Assembly: GCF_900996225.1 (NCBI RefSeq)
Contig: NZ_CAAJGL010000101.1
Location: forward strand, 372,001 to 436,000
Direction: 5' to 3'
Origin: Paraburkholderia sp. BCC1884
GTDB taxonomy: Bacteria; Pseudomonadota; Gammaproteobacteria; Burkholderiales; Burkholderiaceae
DNA: 64,000 bases
This document shows positions 1-8,679 of the stretch, one piece after another (the first letter of the stretch is position 1; each line of letters begins with the position of its first letter). A program made the translations under genes and the position numbers. The notes beneath the pieces were generated by a model that was given only the letters and a program-made list of their open reading frames with translations, did no database searches and was not told the origin of the DNA.

Positions 1-1650
1 CTTCCACCCGTGAATTTGCCCGTGCCGGATGTGGCGCAGCCGCCTCGTTCGCCGCATGGCGATCTCAAGCGCGACGTGAGTGCAGAGCCGGATCGGCAAC
101 CTTATGTGCTGTACCGCCCCTCGAACCGAACGCCCGACGAGATGCGTAAAGATCTCGGGTTCAGTCTCGAAGGCACGAGGCTGAACAACGTCAGTCTGGA
201 TTTGCATAACTTTGCGCTGGCAGCCGATCCCGGCGCCACGGACGGCGGCGGCTACCTCGGCACGTTTCGCGACAGCGAGACGGCGAAGAACCGGTTGTCG
301 TCACGTGAGCAGTCTGGTGGCTACCTCTATTACATCGCACCGAGCCCGAACATGGTCGACGTGCACGCGAGCCTTGGTCGGAGCGATCGCAGCCCGGCAA
401 GTGATGAAGTCGCCGCGATGGGTCGCATCGATCTTGCGCAGGTGCGCGGCTGGAGCAAATTCGAGAACGGCAAGCTGGGTCCTTACGTGACCAACCCTGA
501 CTACCGCTACGACATTTTCGATCACACCCGTACAGCGGGCGCACAACCCCAACTCGCGCACTTTTCTCCAGACGACCCAGCATGGATCGACGACGATCAC
601 AAACCGTTCGTGGCGCAGAAGAGCGCCGGCGGGAATACGCGCTACGTGCCCAACGAGGACCCCGCACTCACCACGGCAGAGTTCTACCGGCGCTCGCTCG
701 ACAAAGTCCACTACCTGGCCGACCAGTTGGCGAAAGGCGAGGATTATCGCGAGCCCGTGCATATCAAGCCGTACTTCAACAACGACGACGGCAAAGGCAA
801 CACGAAGCTGAATTTTTACGACGGCAATGCTTATCCGTCGGTTGATTCGGCGTCGTCGGTCAACTCCCAGTATGAGTTCTCGTTTGGCGACGACGGCCGG
901 ATTCACTCCTCGCATGATGACAGGCAGGTTCTGCGGATCGACAGGAGCGGCAATGCATATATCGGCAGCGTCCCCGAGGACCGCGCTAGCATGAACGGCG
1001 TGTTTGTCTACGATCCCGACAGCAGCGGACTGCTGCATGTCGAAGACCATAAGTGGCTGACGGAAGGCGTTGCTTCCTACCGGCCTTATGTTGCGTCACC
1101 GCAGGCGCGTAACGGTCAACTCGCCGCACGGCAGTCGTGGCGACTGGAAAACGACAAGGGGCAGGCAGTCTATCCGCCGTTGCCAAGCGCCGTCTTCAAG
1201 GACAATCCGGTTGCCACGTCGCAGCAACAATATCAGCTCTATCAGGACCCGGATTCAGCGTTGCCCACGGGCAGTACCCACTTTGTGACCGAGGTGGCCG
1301 GGATAGCCAATTCCGGTGGCGCTCAGGCCTTCATGCAATCCCAGCCTCCGTTCAGGGATGTGGCGCACGTCAGTAACTGGCTCACCGCACGCAACGCGGC
1401 ATGGCTTTTCCGCGACGGCCTGGTGGCGACCCCTGCGGCTTCGAGCCAGTTGGAGATTCGCACGATCGGCGGTACGCCCATCTGGCGCACGAGCGTCGAT
1501 CCCGTCTCTCACCAACTGCGATATGAGTCGCTGCAGGCTCGGGCGCTCACGTCGAACTTCGAGATTCCCGAGCCGATCTGGATGCGCATCATCGCGCAGC
1601 AGACGAGGTACACCGATCTCGAGAACCGCGCGTCGCATGTGTATATGTAG
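1..1650 (+). CDS. Enterotoxin A-like (CTA/LT/pertussis S1 family) ADP-ribosyltransferase domain protein, 5' end cut off
   Basis: The frame is open from the first base, so the true start and any signal peptide probably lie upstream; the first start-like codon in view is GTG at 10, used for numbering. Residues about 33-200 follow the A chain of cholera and heat-labile toxins: LYRPSNRTPDEM (31-45 region) matches the NAD-binding LYRxxxRxPDE segment with Arg36, YYIAPSPNMVDV matches the toxin ATAPNM strand, and SDEVAAMGRIDLAQVRGW (131-148) matches the catalytic-glutamate segment, with Glu133 at the essential position. FSPDDPAW (186-192) matches the toxin FPPEHRAW. Two motifs are altered: the STS strand reads GTF (84-86), and the upstream Glu of ExE is Ser131. 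The remaining roughly 350 residues are unrecognised. The NAD-transferase fold is inferred from motif order; enzyme activity is unproven. The gene converges on ilvD, with no toxin B-subunit gene in view. Confidence 0.7.
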   Translation, partial: LPPVNLPVPDVAQPPRSPHGDLKRDVSAEPDRQPYVLYRPSNRTPDEMRKDLGFSLEGTRLNNVSLDLHNFALAADPGATDGGGYLGTFRDSETAKNRLSSREQSGGYLYYIAPSPNMVDVHASLGRSDRSPASDEVAAMGRIDLAQVRGWSKFENGKLGPYVTNPDYRYDIFDHTRTAGAQPQLAHFSPDDPAWIDDDHKPFVAQKSAGGNTRYVPNEDPALTTAEFYRRSLDKVHYLADQLAKGEDYREPVHIKPYFNNDDGKGNTKLNFYDGNAYPSVDSASSVNSQYEFSFGDDGRIHSSHDDRQVLRIDRSGNAYIGSVPEDRASMNGVFVYDPDSSGLLHVEDHKWLTEGVASYRPYVASPQARNGQLAARQSWRLENDKGQAVYPPLPSAVFKDNPVATSQQQYQLYQDPDSALPTGSTHFVTEVAGIANSGGAQAFMQSQPPFRDVAHVSNWLTARNAAWLFRDGLVATPAASSQLEIRTIGGTPIWRTSVDPVSHQLRYESLQARALTSNFEIPEPIWMRIIAQQTRYTDLENRASHVYM

Positions 1651-1742
1651 CCGACCGGCTTAAAGCCAGCAGGAGCCCGGCAGACGGAACGCTGCGGTTG
1701 CAGAGGCGTCCCGACTTCGCCGGGCTGGTCGTGCCCGACACT

Positions 1743-3416
1743 TCAGCCCGTCACCGCGCCCTTGTTCGCGGGCTGCGCCAGCGCAAAATACTTCGCCATC
1801 ACGCCACGCGTGTAACGCGGCTTCGGTTGCTGCCATGTGGCACGGCGGCGCTGCAGTTCGGCGTCGTCGATGTTCAGTTGCAGCAGAAGCTTGTGTGCGT
1901 CGATGGTGATCGAGTCGCCCTCCTGCACGAGTGCGATCGTGCCGCCCATGAACGCTTCCGGCGCGACGTGACCGACCACCATGCCCCACGTGCCGCCCGA
2001 GAAGCGGCCGTCGGTGATGAGGCCCACCGTTTCGCCGAGTCCCTTGCCGATGATCGCCGAGGTCGGCGCGAGCATTTCTGGCATGCCGGGCCCGCCCTTC
2101 GGGCCGAGATAGCGCAGCACCAACACGTCGCCGGCGACGATCCTGTCTGCCAGAATCGCTTCGAGCGCACTTTGCTCGTCGTCGAATACGCGCGCCGGGC
2201 CGGTGATGACCGGGTTCTTCAGGCCGGTGATCTTGGCGACCGCGCCGTCTTCCGCGAGGTTGCCTTTCAGGATCGCCAGATGGCCTTCCTTGTAGAGCGC
2301 CTTGTCGATCGGGAAGATCACCTGCTGATCCGAACGTGGCTTGCCCGGTACGTCCTTCAGTTCTTCCGCCAGCGTCTTGCCGGTGATGGTGATGCAATCG
2401 CCGTGCAGCAAGCCCGCGTCGAGCAGGATCTTCATGACTTGCGGAATGCCGCCGGCCTTATGCAGATCGGTCGCCACGTATTGGCCCGACGGCTTCAGGT
2501 TGCAGATCACCGGCACCTTCTTGCGCATGCGCTCGAAGTCTTCGATGTCCCATTCCAGTTCCGCCGCGTGCGCGATCGCCAGGTAGTGCAGCACGGCATT
2601 GGTCGAGCCGCCGGTCGCCATGATCAGCGCCACGGCGTTTTCGATCGATTTCTTCGTGACGATGTCGCGCGGCTTCAGATCCTGCTTGACCGCTTCGACC
2701 AGCACGCGGGCCGATTCGGCCGACGAGTCGACCTTTTCCTGATCCGGATTGGCCATCGTCGACGAGTACAGCAGCGACATGCCGAGCGCTTCGAACGACG
2801 AGCTCATCGTGTTGGCGGTGTACATGCCGCCGCACGAACCCGTCGACGGGCACGCGTTCTGTTCGACCCCGTCGAAATCCTCTTGCGACATGCGCCCGGC
2901 CGTGAATTCGCCGACGGCTTCGAACGAGGACACGATGGTCAGATCGGTGCCCTTCCAGTTGCCCGGCCGGATCGTGCCGCCGTACACATAGATGCTCGGC
3001 ACGTTCGTGCGCAGCATGCCGATCATGCCGCCGGGCATGTTCTTGTCGCAGCCGCCGATCACGACCACGCCGTCCATCCACTGACCTTGCACGCAGGTCT
3101 CGATGCAGTCGGCGATGACTTCGCGCGACACCAGCGAGTACTTCATGCCCTCGGTGCCCATCGACATGCCGTCCGAGATCGTCGGCGTGCCGAAAATCTG
3201 CGGATTCGCGTCCGCGCCCTTGACCGCGACGACGGCCGCGTCGGCCAGCCGCTGCAAGCCGGCATTACACGGCGTGATGGTCGAGTGGCCGTTGGCGATG
3301 CCGATCATCGGCTTGTCGAAATCCGCCTTCTCGTAGCCGAGGGCGTAGTACATCGAGCGGTTCGGCGAACGCGCCACGCCTTGCGTGATGTTCTTCGAAC
3401 GACGGTTGTATGCCAT
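1743..3416 (-). CDS. ilvD: Dihydroxy-acid dehydratase
   Basis: Converts 2,3-dihydroxy-isovalerate and 2,3-dihydroxy-3-methylvalerate to the 2-keto acids, the third common step of valine and isoleucine synthesis in the cytoplasm. The 557-residue protein has the three cluster cysteines of the family: Cys50, Cys123 in GGCDKNMPGG, and Cys195 in CPSTGSCGGMYTANTM. Lys125 is the expected Mg-binding carbamylated lysine. The length is that of the shorter IlvD group, often reported to carry a [2Fe-2S] cluster, rather than the roughly 616-residue E. coli enzyme. ATG at 3416 is chosen because GGAG lies just upstream and the alignment to IlvD begins there; the frame stays open further upstream without family similarity. 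It is divergent from a LysR gene. Confidence 0.97.
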   Translation of the reverse strand: MAYNRRSKNITQGVARSPNRSMYYALGYEKADFDKPMIGIANGHSTITPCNAGLQRLADAAVVAVKGADANPQIFGTPTISDGMSMGTEGMKYSLVSREVIADCIETCVQGQWMDGVVVIGGCDKNMPGGMIGMLRTNVPSIYVYGGTIRPGNWKGTDLTIVSSFEAVGEFTAGRMSQEDFDGVEQNACPSTGSCGGMYTANTMSSSFEALGMSLLYSSTMANPDQEKVDSSAESARVLVEAVKQDLKPRDIVTKKSIENAVALIMATGGSTNAVLHYLAIAHAAELEWDIEDFERMRKKVPVICNLKPSGQYVATDLHKAGGIPQVMKILLDAGLLHGDCITITGKTLAEELKDVPGKPRSDQQVIFPIDKALYKEGHLAILKGNLAEDGAVAKITGLKNPVITGPARVFDDEQSALEAILADRIVAGDVLVLRYLGPKGGPGMPEMLAPTSAIIGKGLGETVGLITDGRFSGGTWGMVVGHVAPEAFMGGTIALVQEGDSITIDAHKLLLQLNIDDAELQRRRATWQQPKPRYTRGVMAKYFALAQPANKGAVTG

Positions 3417-3583
3417 GGGGAGCTCCAATCTGTTTTGTTTTATCCGCGCTGCCTGCTGCGTTGCCTGCCGGCGCCGGCACGTCAGTTCAGTGTAGTTCCG
3501 ACGCGTCGAGCAAGGATGCAGTTTTGCCAAACGCGCGTCCAATATATTATTCAGGCTTTATTAGGTCGTAGAATGTATTAATC

Positions 3584-4585
3584 ATGCTGCCTGCCACGCC
3601 CGACCTGCGCCAGTTGCGCTATTTCGTGACCGTCGCCGAAGAGATGCACTTCGGACGGGCGGCGCGGCGTCTTTCGATGACGCAGCCGCCTTTGTCGCAG
3701 GCGATTCGGGCGCTGGAGGAGACGCTCGGCGTCGAGTTGTTCGCGCGCACCAAACGCACGGTCGAATTGACGGCGGTGGGCGCGGATCTGCTGCCCGAAG
3801 TGCGGCGTCTGCTGGCGAGCGCAGAAGGGTTGCGGCCGCTCGCGCAGAGCCTCGCGCGGGGCGAGGCGGGGGCGTTGTCGCTGGCGTTCGTGTCGACCGC
3901 GGATTACGGTTTGCTGCCGCAGTTGTTGCGCGATTTCGGCGCGCGCTATCCGCGTGTGCGGCTGGAGTTGACCGAGGCGACGAGCGACGTGCAGGTGGAA
4001 GAACTGACGGCCGGGCGCATCGACGCGGGGCTGGCCATCGCGCCGCTGCCGTCGCGCCATGCCGCCCAACTCGCGTGGTTGCCGATCGCACGTGAGCCGC
4101 TGGTGATCGCCATGTCGACGGATACGGCGGCGCGCCTGGCGAATCCAGCGCGACACCCAGGCGAAGCCAGCGCCGACCCGCGCGCCGAATGGCGCGACAC
4201 CCCGATCAGCCTGCGCGACATCGCTGACGAACCGCTCGTGATCTTCCCAAGGCGTTTGGCGCCGGGCTTTTATGACATCATTATGGATTGCTACGGCGTG
4301 ACGGGCCTCGCACCCCGGATCGGGCAGGAAGCGATCCAGATGCAGACGATCGTCAGCCTGGTGTCGGCTGGAATGGGTGTCGCACTGGTGCCGCAATCAT
4401 TACGTAATCTGCGCCGCACGGGTGTGGTGTATCGTCCGCTTGCCGAGTCGGTGCCCGCGATCGAAACGGGGCTGGTCTGGCGCACGGCTGAAGTGAGCCC
4501 GGTGCTGGCGGGCTTCATCGAGATCGCGCGGGCTCACGCGGCGACGCTCGACATGGCTGATGCGCTGGTCGCGCCGCGTCTTTAG
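3584..4585 (+). CDS. LysR-family transcriptional regulator, divergent from ilvD
   Basis: 333 residues with an N-terminal winged helix-turn-helix (about residues 8-66, LRQLRYFVTVAEEMHFGRAARRL style) and a C-terminal periplasmic-binding-like effector domain. The 167-bp gap to ilvD holds an AT-rich stretch at 3540-3582 with a weak imperfect dyad, as expected for a LysR site that controls the divergent gene and itself. Regulation of ilvD is inferred only from position; LysR proteins of this subgroup also control aromatic catabolism, so the effector is unknown. ATG at 3584 is the first start that keeps the full DNA-binding domain. Confidence 0.9.
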   Translation: MLPATPDLRQLRYFVTVAEEMHFGRAARRLSMTQPPLSQAIRALEETLGVELFARTKRTVELTAVGADLLPEVRRLLASAEGLRPLAQSLARGEAGALSLAFVSTADYGLLPQLLRDFGARYPRVRLELTEATSDVQVEELTAGRIDAGLAIAPLPSRHAAQLAWLPIAREPLVIAMSTDTAARLANPARHPGEASADPRAEWRDTPISLRDIADEPLVIFPRRLAPGFYDIIMDCYGVTGLAPRIGQEAIQMQTIVSLVSAGMGVALVPQSLRNLRRTGVVYRPLAESVPAIETGLVWRTAEVSPVLAGFIEIARAHAATLDMADALVAPRL

Positions 4586-4715
4586 CAGCGTGTCGCGAAC
4601 GCATTGCAGGCCGGCGCGTCCAATGCATGCGCCGCAAGGTGCGCCCCACGCTGCCGAGTACTGAACAACCGACTATAAAATCCGTTTCCGAACCTGAACT
4701 GCCCATAACAACACG

Positions 4716-5621
4716 ATGCATATTCACCCGAATTTCGACCCCATTGCCATTCATCTGGGGCCGCTCGCCGTGCGCTGGTATGGCCTGATGTACCTCGTCG
4801 CGTTCATTGCGGCGATTGTCGTCGGCCGGTTGCGGCTGCGTTTGCCGTACGTCGCCGCGCAAGGCTGGACCGCGAAAGATATCGACGACATGCTGTTCTA
4901 CGGCGTGCTGGGTACGATCCTCGGCGGCCGCCTCGGCTACGTGCTGTTCTACAAGGCGAGCTTTTACTTCGCGCATCCGCTCGACATCTTCAAGGTGTGG
5001 GAAGGCGGCATGTCGTTTCACGGCGGCTTCCTCGGCGTGACGTTCGCCATGGTGCTGTTCGCGTATCAGCGCAAACGCTCGTGGCTGCAAGTCACCGACT
5101 TCGTTGCGCCGATGGTGCCGACCGGACTCGCGGCGGGGCGCCTCGGCAACTTCATCAACGGCGAGTTGTGGGGCCGCGTGACCGATCCGACTGCGCCGTG
5201 GGCGATGATGTTTCCGGGCGCCGCACCGGACGACGCCGCGTGGCTCTCCGCGCATCCGCAACTGGCCGCGCAATGGCATCTGAACGAAGTGTTCGCGCAA
5301 TATCACATGCTGCCGCGCCATCCGTCGGAGCTGTACGAGATCGCACTGGAAGGCGTTGCGCTGTTCTTCGTGCTGTTCTTCTTCTCGCGCAAACCGAAGC
5401 CGCTGGGCGCGATCTCCGCCGTGTTCCTGATCGGCTACGGCCTTGCCCGCTTCACGGTGGAATTCGCCCGCGAGCCGGACGATTTCCTCGGCCTGCTGGC
5501 GATGGGTCTTTCGATGGGCCAATGGCTCTCGCTGCCGATGATCCTCGTCGGGATCGGCCTGCTGGTGTGGTCGTATCGGCGCGCACGCCGTGAACCGGCG
5601 CCGGCGGTGAGCGCGAGCTGA
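4716..5621 (+). CDS. lgt: Phosphatidylglycerol-prolipoprotein diacylglyceryl transferase
   Basis: Inner-membrane enzyme that transfers diacylglycerol from phosphatidylglycerol to the lipobox cysteine of prolipoproteins, the first step of lipoprotein maturation. The 301-residue protein has about seven hydrophobic segments and the Lgt signature AGRLGNFINGELWGR at residues 140-154. Length is normal for the family. Its stop is followed at 5658-5690 by a terminator shared with the convergent SIMPL gene. Lipoproteins elsewhere in the window, such as the OmpA-like protein at 32 kb, would be substrates. Confidence 0.97.
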   Translation: MHIHPNFDPIAIHLGPLAVRWYGLMYLVAFIAAIVVGRLRLRLPYVAAQGWTAKDIDDMLFYGVLGTILGGRLGYVLFYKASFYFAHPLDIFKVWEGGMSFHGGFLGVTFAMVLFAYQRKRSWLQVTDFVAPMVPTGLAAGRLGNFINGELWGRVTDPTAPWAMMFPGAAPDDAAWLSAHPQLAAQWHLNEVFAQYHMLPRHPSELYEIALEGVALFFVLFFFSRKPKPLGAISAVFLIGYGLARFTVEFAREPDDFLGLLAMGLSMGQWLSLPMILVGIGLLVWSYRRARREPAPAVSAS

Positions 5622-5657
5622 TTGTCAGCGACGGCTTGTCGTCGCGCGCCATGAATG

Positions 5658-5690
5658 AAAAACGCCACGGCATGCCGTGGCGTTTTGTTT
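5658..5690. terminator. Bidirectional intrinsic terminator between lgt and SIMPL gene
   Basis: The stem AACGCCACGG/CCGTGGCGTT is flanked by A-rich sequence on the left and TTTTGTTTT on the right, so it can end transcription from both convergent genes. Confidence 0.85.
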
Positions 5691-5722
5691 TGCAGCGAAG
5701 TCGCGCGTGACGCGCAATCGCC

Positions 5723-6451
5723 TTACTTCATCTGCACCGAGCCCGACACGTTGACCGTCACGGTCGACGTACCGCCTTCGATCGGCACCGGGGCCGATGC
5801 CTTCGCATCGGCACCCATCGCACGTGCGCTCATCATCATCATGGGACGCGGCATCACGCCATTGTGTCCCACGTTGACCTCGCGAATCGAATAGCCGCTG
5901 TAGCCGAACGCTTGCGCGGACGAAGCCGCCTGCTCGCGGAACGATTTGATCGCTTCGCCCGTGAGCTTCTGTTCGGCGGCGCGCTGCGCTTCCGGCGACA
6001 ACGAGAACTGCACGTTGCCGACCTGCATGATCGAGGCCATCTGGCCCGCGAGCTTCGACGCCGCGGCGAAGTCGTGCGACTCCAGCACGATCTCCGTGCG
6101 GCCGCGCCAGGCCGAGATGCGTCCGTCGCGATCGGTGGACGGATAGATCGAGAACGAACCCGTGCGCGCGGTTACACCGCTTACGCCCTTGGCTTTTTGC
6201 AGCGCCGAATCGGCACGTTGATTCAACGTGGAGGTGAGCGCCGACGGATCGCTCGCTTCCTGCTCGAAGAACAGCGTGATATCGACGACGTCTTGCGGTA
6301 CTTCCGCGCTGGCCTGCGCATTGAGCGACAGCACGCCCGCCGGCTGATACTGCACGCTTTGCGCGCGCGCCATGACCGGCGTGAGCGCGAGCGCGGCAGG
6401 GGCGGCGCATACGAGTGCGAGAGCGAGTGCCCGTGCGGTGTTTTTCGTCAT
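5723..6451 (-). CDS. SIMPL (DUF541) domain periplasmic protein
   Basis: 242 residues with a signal peptide (MTKNTARALALALVCAAPAALA, then cleavage near ARAQS) and a SIMPL/DUF541 domain: an initial VLSLNAQASAEV strand and a repeated helix-strand pattern typical of the family. Function is not well established; homologues include E. coli YggE, linked to oxidative-stress protection. A run of four methionines (about residues 202-206) is unusual and could bind metal, but this is speculative. ATG at 6451 is chosen because AAGGAG lies 9 bases upstream and it begins the signal peptide. Confidence 0.85.
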   Translation of the reverse strand: MTKNTARALALALVCAAPAALALTPVMARAQSVQYQPAGVLSLNAQASAEVPQDVVDITLFFEQEASDPSALTSTLNQRADSALQKAKGVSGVTARTGSFSIYPSTDRDGRISAWRGRTEIVLESHDFAAASKLAGQMASIMQVGNVQFSLSPEAQRAAEQKLTGEAIKSFREQAASSAQAFGYSGYSIREVNVGHNGVMPRPMMMMSARAMGADAKASAPVPIEGGTSTVTVNVSGSVQMK

Positions 6452-6597
6452 TGTTGGACTCCTTGCTTGAACGGGTTGTGCGCGATAGAGGCGAACGCTG
6501 TGCAATGGCACAACGTTTGCGCGTCCGTTAGGCGCTTGTAACCTGAGCTTGGTTCCCGGCTTCGATGCGCTTTGACCGCGCTTTGACGTTTGTTCCT

Positions 6598-7056
6598 TCA
6601 GGCAAGGCGTTTGGTGATGAAGCGCCACTCGGTTTCCGTCACCGGCGTGATCGACAGACGGTTGCCTTTGGCCAGCACGCGCATGTCCTTCAACTCTTCG
6701 TGCTCGCGCAACGCGGCCAGCGGAATCAGCGCGATCTTCTTCTTGAACACCACGTCGACGAGTTGCCAGCGCGGCGTTTCCTGCGACGACTTCGGATCGT
6801 AGTAGGGGCTCTTCCTGTCGAACTGGGTCGGGTCGGGATACGCGGTGGACGAGACCTCAGCGAGTCCCGCGATGCCTGGCTCCGGACAACTCGAGTGATA
6901 GAACAGCACGCCGTCGCCGACCTGCATCATGTCACGCATGAAGTTGCGCGCCTGATAGTTGCGCACGCCGGTCCATGGCAAGGTGTGGTGCGGCGCGTGA
7001 GCGAGATGGTCGATGCTTGCTTCGTCCGGTTCGGACTTCATTAGCCAGTAGCGCAT
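6598..7056 (-). CDS. EVE domain protein (PUA-like fold)
   Basis: 152 residues covering a single EVE domain: MRYWLMKSEPDEASIDHL at the start, WTGVRNYQARNFMRDM and GVLFYHSSCPEPGIAG in the middle. The family is PUA-related and is thought to bind modified bases in RNA or DNA. This solitary form is common in proteobacteria and unlike the EVE domains fused to restriction enzymes. It lies downstream of the 6S RNA gene, separated by that gene's terminator. The frame is open upstream through the 6S RNA, but homology begins at ATG 7056. Confidence 0.9.
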   Translation of the reverse strand: MRYWLMKSEPDEASIDHLAHAPHHTLPWTGVRNYQARNFMRDMMQVGDGVLFYHSSCPEPGIAGLAEVSSTAYPDPTQFDRKSPYYDPKSSQETPRWQLVDVVFKKKIALIPLAALREHEELKDMRVLAKGNRLSITPVTETEWRFITKRLA

Positions 7057-7108
7057 GAATCGAAGTGAACGATAAGAGGTTGAAGAGACAGAAGAAAAAT
7101 CGCGGCCC

Positions 7109-7144
7109 AAAAAAAACGGCATCGAACCAAAGTTCGATGCCGTT
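7109..7144 (-). terminator. Intrinsic terminator downstream of 6S RNA
   Basis: On the minus strand, a 13-bp perfect stem (AACGGCATCGAAC/GTTCGATGCCGTT) with a short loop is followed by eight T residues. It begins a few bases after the predicted 3' end of 6S RNA. Confidence 0.9.
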
Positions 7145-7151
7145 CCAGATA

Positions 7152-7338
7152 AGGTCCCCACCTTGGCCGCTAGGCCGGCATCCTGAACCGGGGGTTCAGA
7201 ATTGGTCGCAGTTAGCAACACTTCGGGTACATCAGACAGAGTGACGCGCACACCCGTGCTACAAATTTCCGCAACCGTGCACATGGCATTGGTTCAAGGA
7301 ATATATGACCTTGGCGAACCAGGCAGGGAAGCTAAACC
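7152..7338 (-). ncRNA. ssrS: 6S RNA
   Basis: 6S RNA binds sigma-70 RNA polymerase by mimicking an open promoter. On the minus strand the predicted ends pair (TTCCCTGCC near 7331-7323 with GGTGGGGA near 7161-7154), the interior shows CCTTGAACC and CTGAACCCCCGGTTCAGG hairpin-type segments typical of betaproteobacterial 6S RNA, and the gene sits directly downstream of zapA, its usual position. No protein-coding pattern explains this conserved-looking 187-base stretch. The ends are approximate, set by the closing stem. Confidence 0.85.
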
Positions 7339-7447
7339 GGTGAAGCTTGGACGGTAGGATTCAAACGTTTGCGCAGTGTTGCTCGCCCATTTCGTTTGAC
7401 TCCGCAGCGGGTCTCAGGACCCTCTGCAAGGACTTGCTGCTGGGCAC

Positions 7448-7762
7448 TTACTGCATGCTGTACTGCTGAATCACAGTACCCAGTTGTTCGTTCATTTGAT
7501 GCATTGTACGCCGGATTTCCTCTGCAGGAAATGCTTCTCCGTGTCGTACGCTCGATTGCAGCCTAAGCAGTTCCGATGCCAGCGACAGCGCAGCCATGAC
7601 CGCAATGCGGTCCGTGCCGCGCACGTTACTATTATTGCGGATCTTCGACATTTCTGCGTCGACACGAGCTACCGCTTCGAGCAGCGCGCCTTCCGTTTCC
7701 GGCGAGCAGGCGAGGCGATACGGGACGCCGAGAATCGATACTTCGATCTGCTTGGTGGTCAT
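7448..7762 (-). CDS. zapA: Cell division protein ZapA
   Basis: A 104-residue cytosolic FtsZ-ring stabiliser. MTTKQIEVSILGVPYRLACSP gives the N-terminal beta domain with the family's ILG and Y-R-L-C pattern; the second half (ALSLASELLRLQ...) is the dimerising coiled coil. Length fits ZapA. Its start overlaps the stop of the upstream coiled-coil gene by 4 bases, so translation is probably coupled. 6S RNA follows it, as in many proteobacteria. Confidence 0.93.
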   Translation of the reverse strand: MTTKQIEVSILGVPYRLACSPETEGALLEAVARVDAEMSKIRNNSNVRGTDRIAVMAALSLASELLRLQSSVRHGEAFPAEEIRRTMHQMNEQLGTVIQQYSMQ

Positions 7763-8115
7763 GCATTTTCTCCGTGGCGGGTAACGTCGCTCGCGGCTTC
7801 GACTTCGTGCTGAGCAGGCTCGAGGAGATCGAGCTGGTTATCCGGCTCGTTGTGCGCGCGACCTCGCGGCAGCTTCTCGAGAATCGCATTCAGGCGCACC
7901 TGAGCGTCGTCGATCTTGGCGGACAGTGCATCGCGTTCCGCTTGCAGCGCGTCGCGTTCTTCGCGCAGCAATGCAAGTTCCGTGCGCGTGGCTTCCGCAT
8001 CCGCACGCGATTGGGCGAGTTGCTCTTCGAGCGCGAGACGCGCTTCATTGTGGCGCTGGCTGATCGCGATCAGCTTGCCGATATTCTGTGAGAGTGATTC
8101 GAGTTCGGTGAGCAT
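7759..8115 (-). CDS. Short coiled-coil protein cotranscribed with zapA (possibly ZapB-like)
   Basis: 118 residues. Positions about 2-85 form a nearly uninterrupted heptad coiled coil (LTELESLSQNIGKLIAISQ, then EERDALQAERDALSAKIDD), and the tail is charged. The 4-base overlap with zapA and the coiled-coil form suggest a divisome partner of the ZapB type, but there is no specific sequence proof. A GAGGA motif precedes ATG 8115 at suitable distance. Its promoter would lie in 8116-8300. Confidence 0.7.
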   Translation of the reverse strand: MLTELESLSQNIGKLIAISQRHNEARLALEEQLAQSRADAEATRTELALLREERDALQAERDALSAKIDDAQVRLNAILEKLPRGRAHNEPDNQLDLLEPAQHEVEAASDVTRHGENA

Positions 8116-8374
8116 GTGCTGCGTCCTCTAAAGACATCGCATTTTAGCGCGGAATATTGCAGGTTCCGACAATTGTCTCGTTTCGAGACGTAACAACATC
8201 GCTTTGTGCAGGCTTTTGGCGACCTTATTATGAAAAAGTACTCGTGCATCGGACAATAGCCTGCATCTAGCCGAACAGATTGCACCGATATCGCGATACG
8301 TCTCACGATTCTTGACGCACTCCGAGCCCGCTCCTACACTGGCCGCACTCTGCGCGCGCCCGCCTGGCTGACAC

Positions 8375-8530
8375 TGTGCGCGATTGAACCGTGATCGATT
8401 GGGTGCGCCATTGCAGGTCGATTCCGATCGCATGAGCGAAGCTCAACGTGCGAGTGTGCCACTGCGCGTCGCGCGTGGGAAGGCGGGAACGCCGGCTCGC
8501 CAGTCCGCATGCCGCTCGAAAGGCGAGGCG
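8375..8530 (+). promoter_or_regulatory. Cobalamin (AdoCbl) riboswitch upstream of btuC
   Basis: The conserved 3' half is clear: GCCACTG at 8458-8464, GGGAAGGC at 8477-8484, and a B12 box CAGTCCGCATGCC at 8501-8513. The 5' half is less canonical; GGTCGATTCCG and GCTCAACGTGCG (8417-8450) are reasonable counterparts of the usual GGTG-AATTCC and CAACTGTG segments. It precedes a five-gene cobalamin operon, the expected target. Boundaries are approximate. Confidence 0.78.
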
Positions 8531-8679
8531 AGTCCCGCGAAAATGTTAAATAGCGCGAGGGCTTCCACGAAGATCGCGTGCATGTCGTGTAACGCAGGTC
8601 TTCTCTTGCGCCAATCCAGAACCCGTTGAACAAGAACGATGAAACGGCTCACTCGTATCAACGGCCTCGGCGCGCGCCG

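Noticed and set aside
1..1742. The toxin-like gene as part of a prophage or genomic island
   Set aside because: No integrase, tRNA, phage gene or direct repeat is seen in the window, and the upstream side is cut off.
1698..3581. A 627-codon open frame on the strand opposite ilvD
   Set aside because: It is a by-product of GC-rich codon use in ilvD. The translation is Arg/His/Asp-rich with no family similarity, while the minus-strand frame is plainly IlvD.
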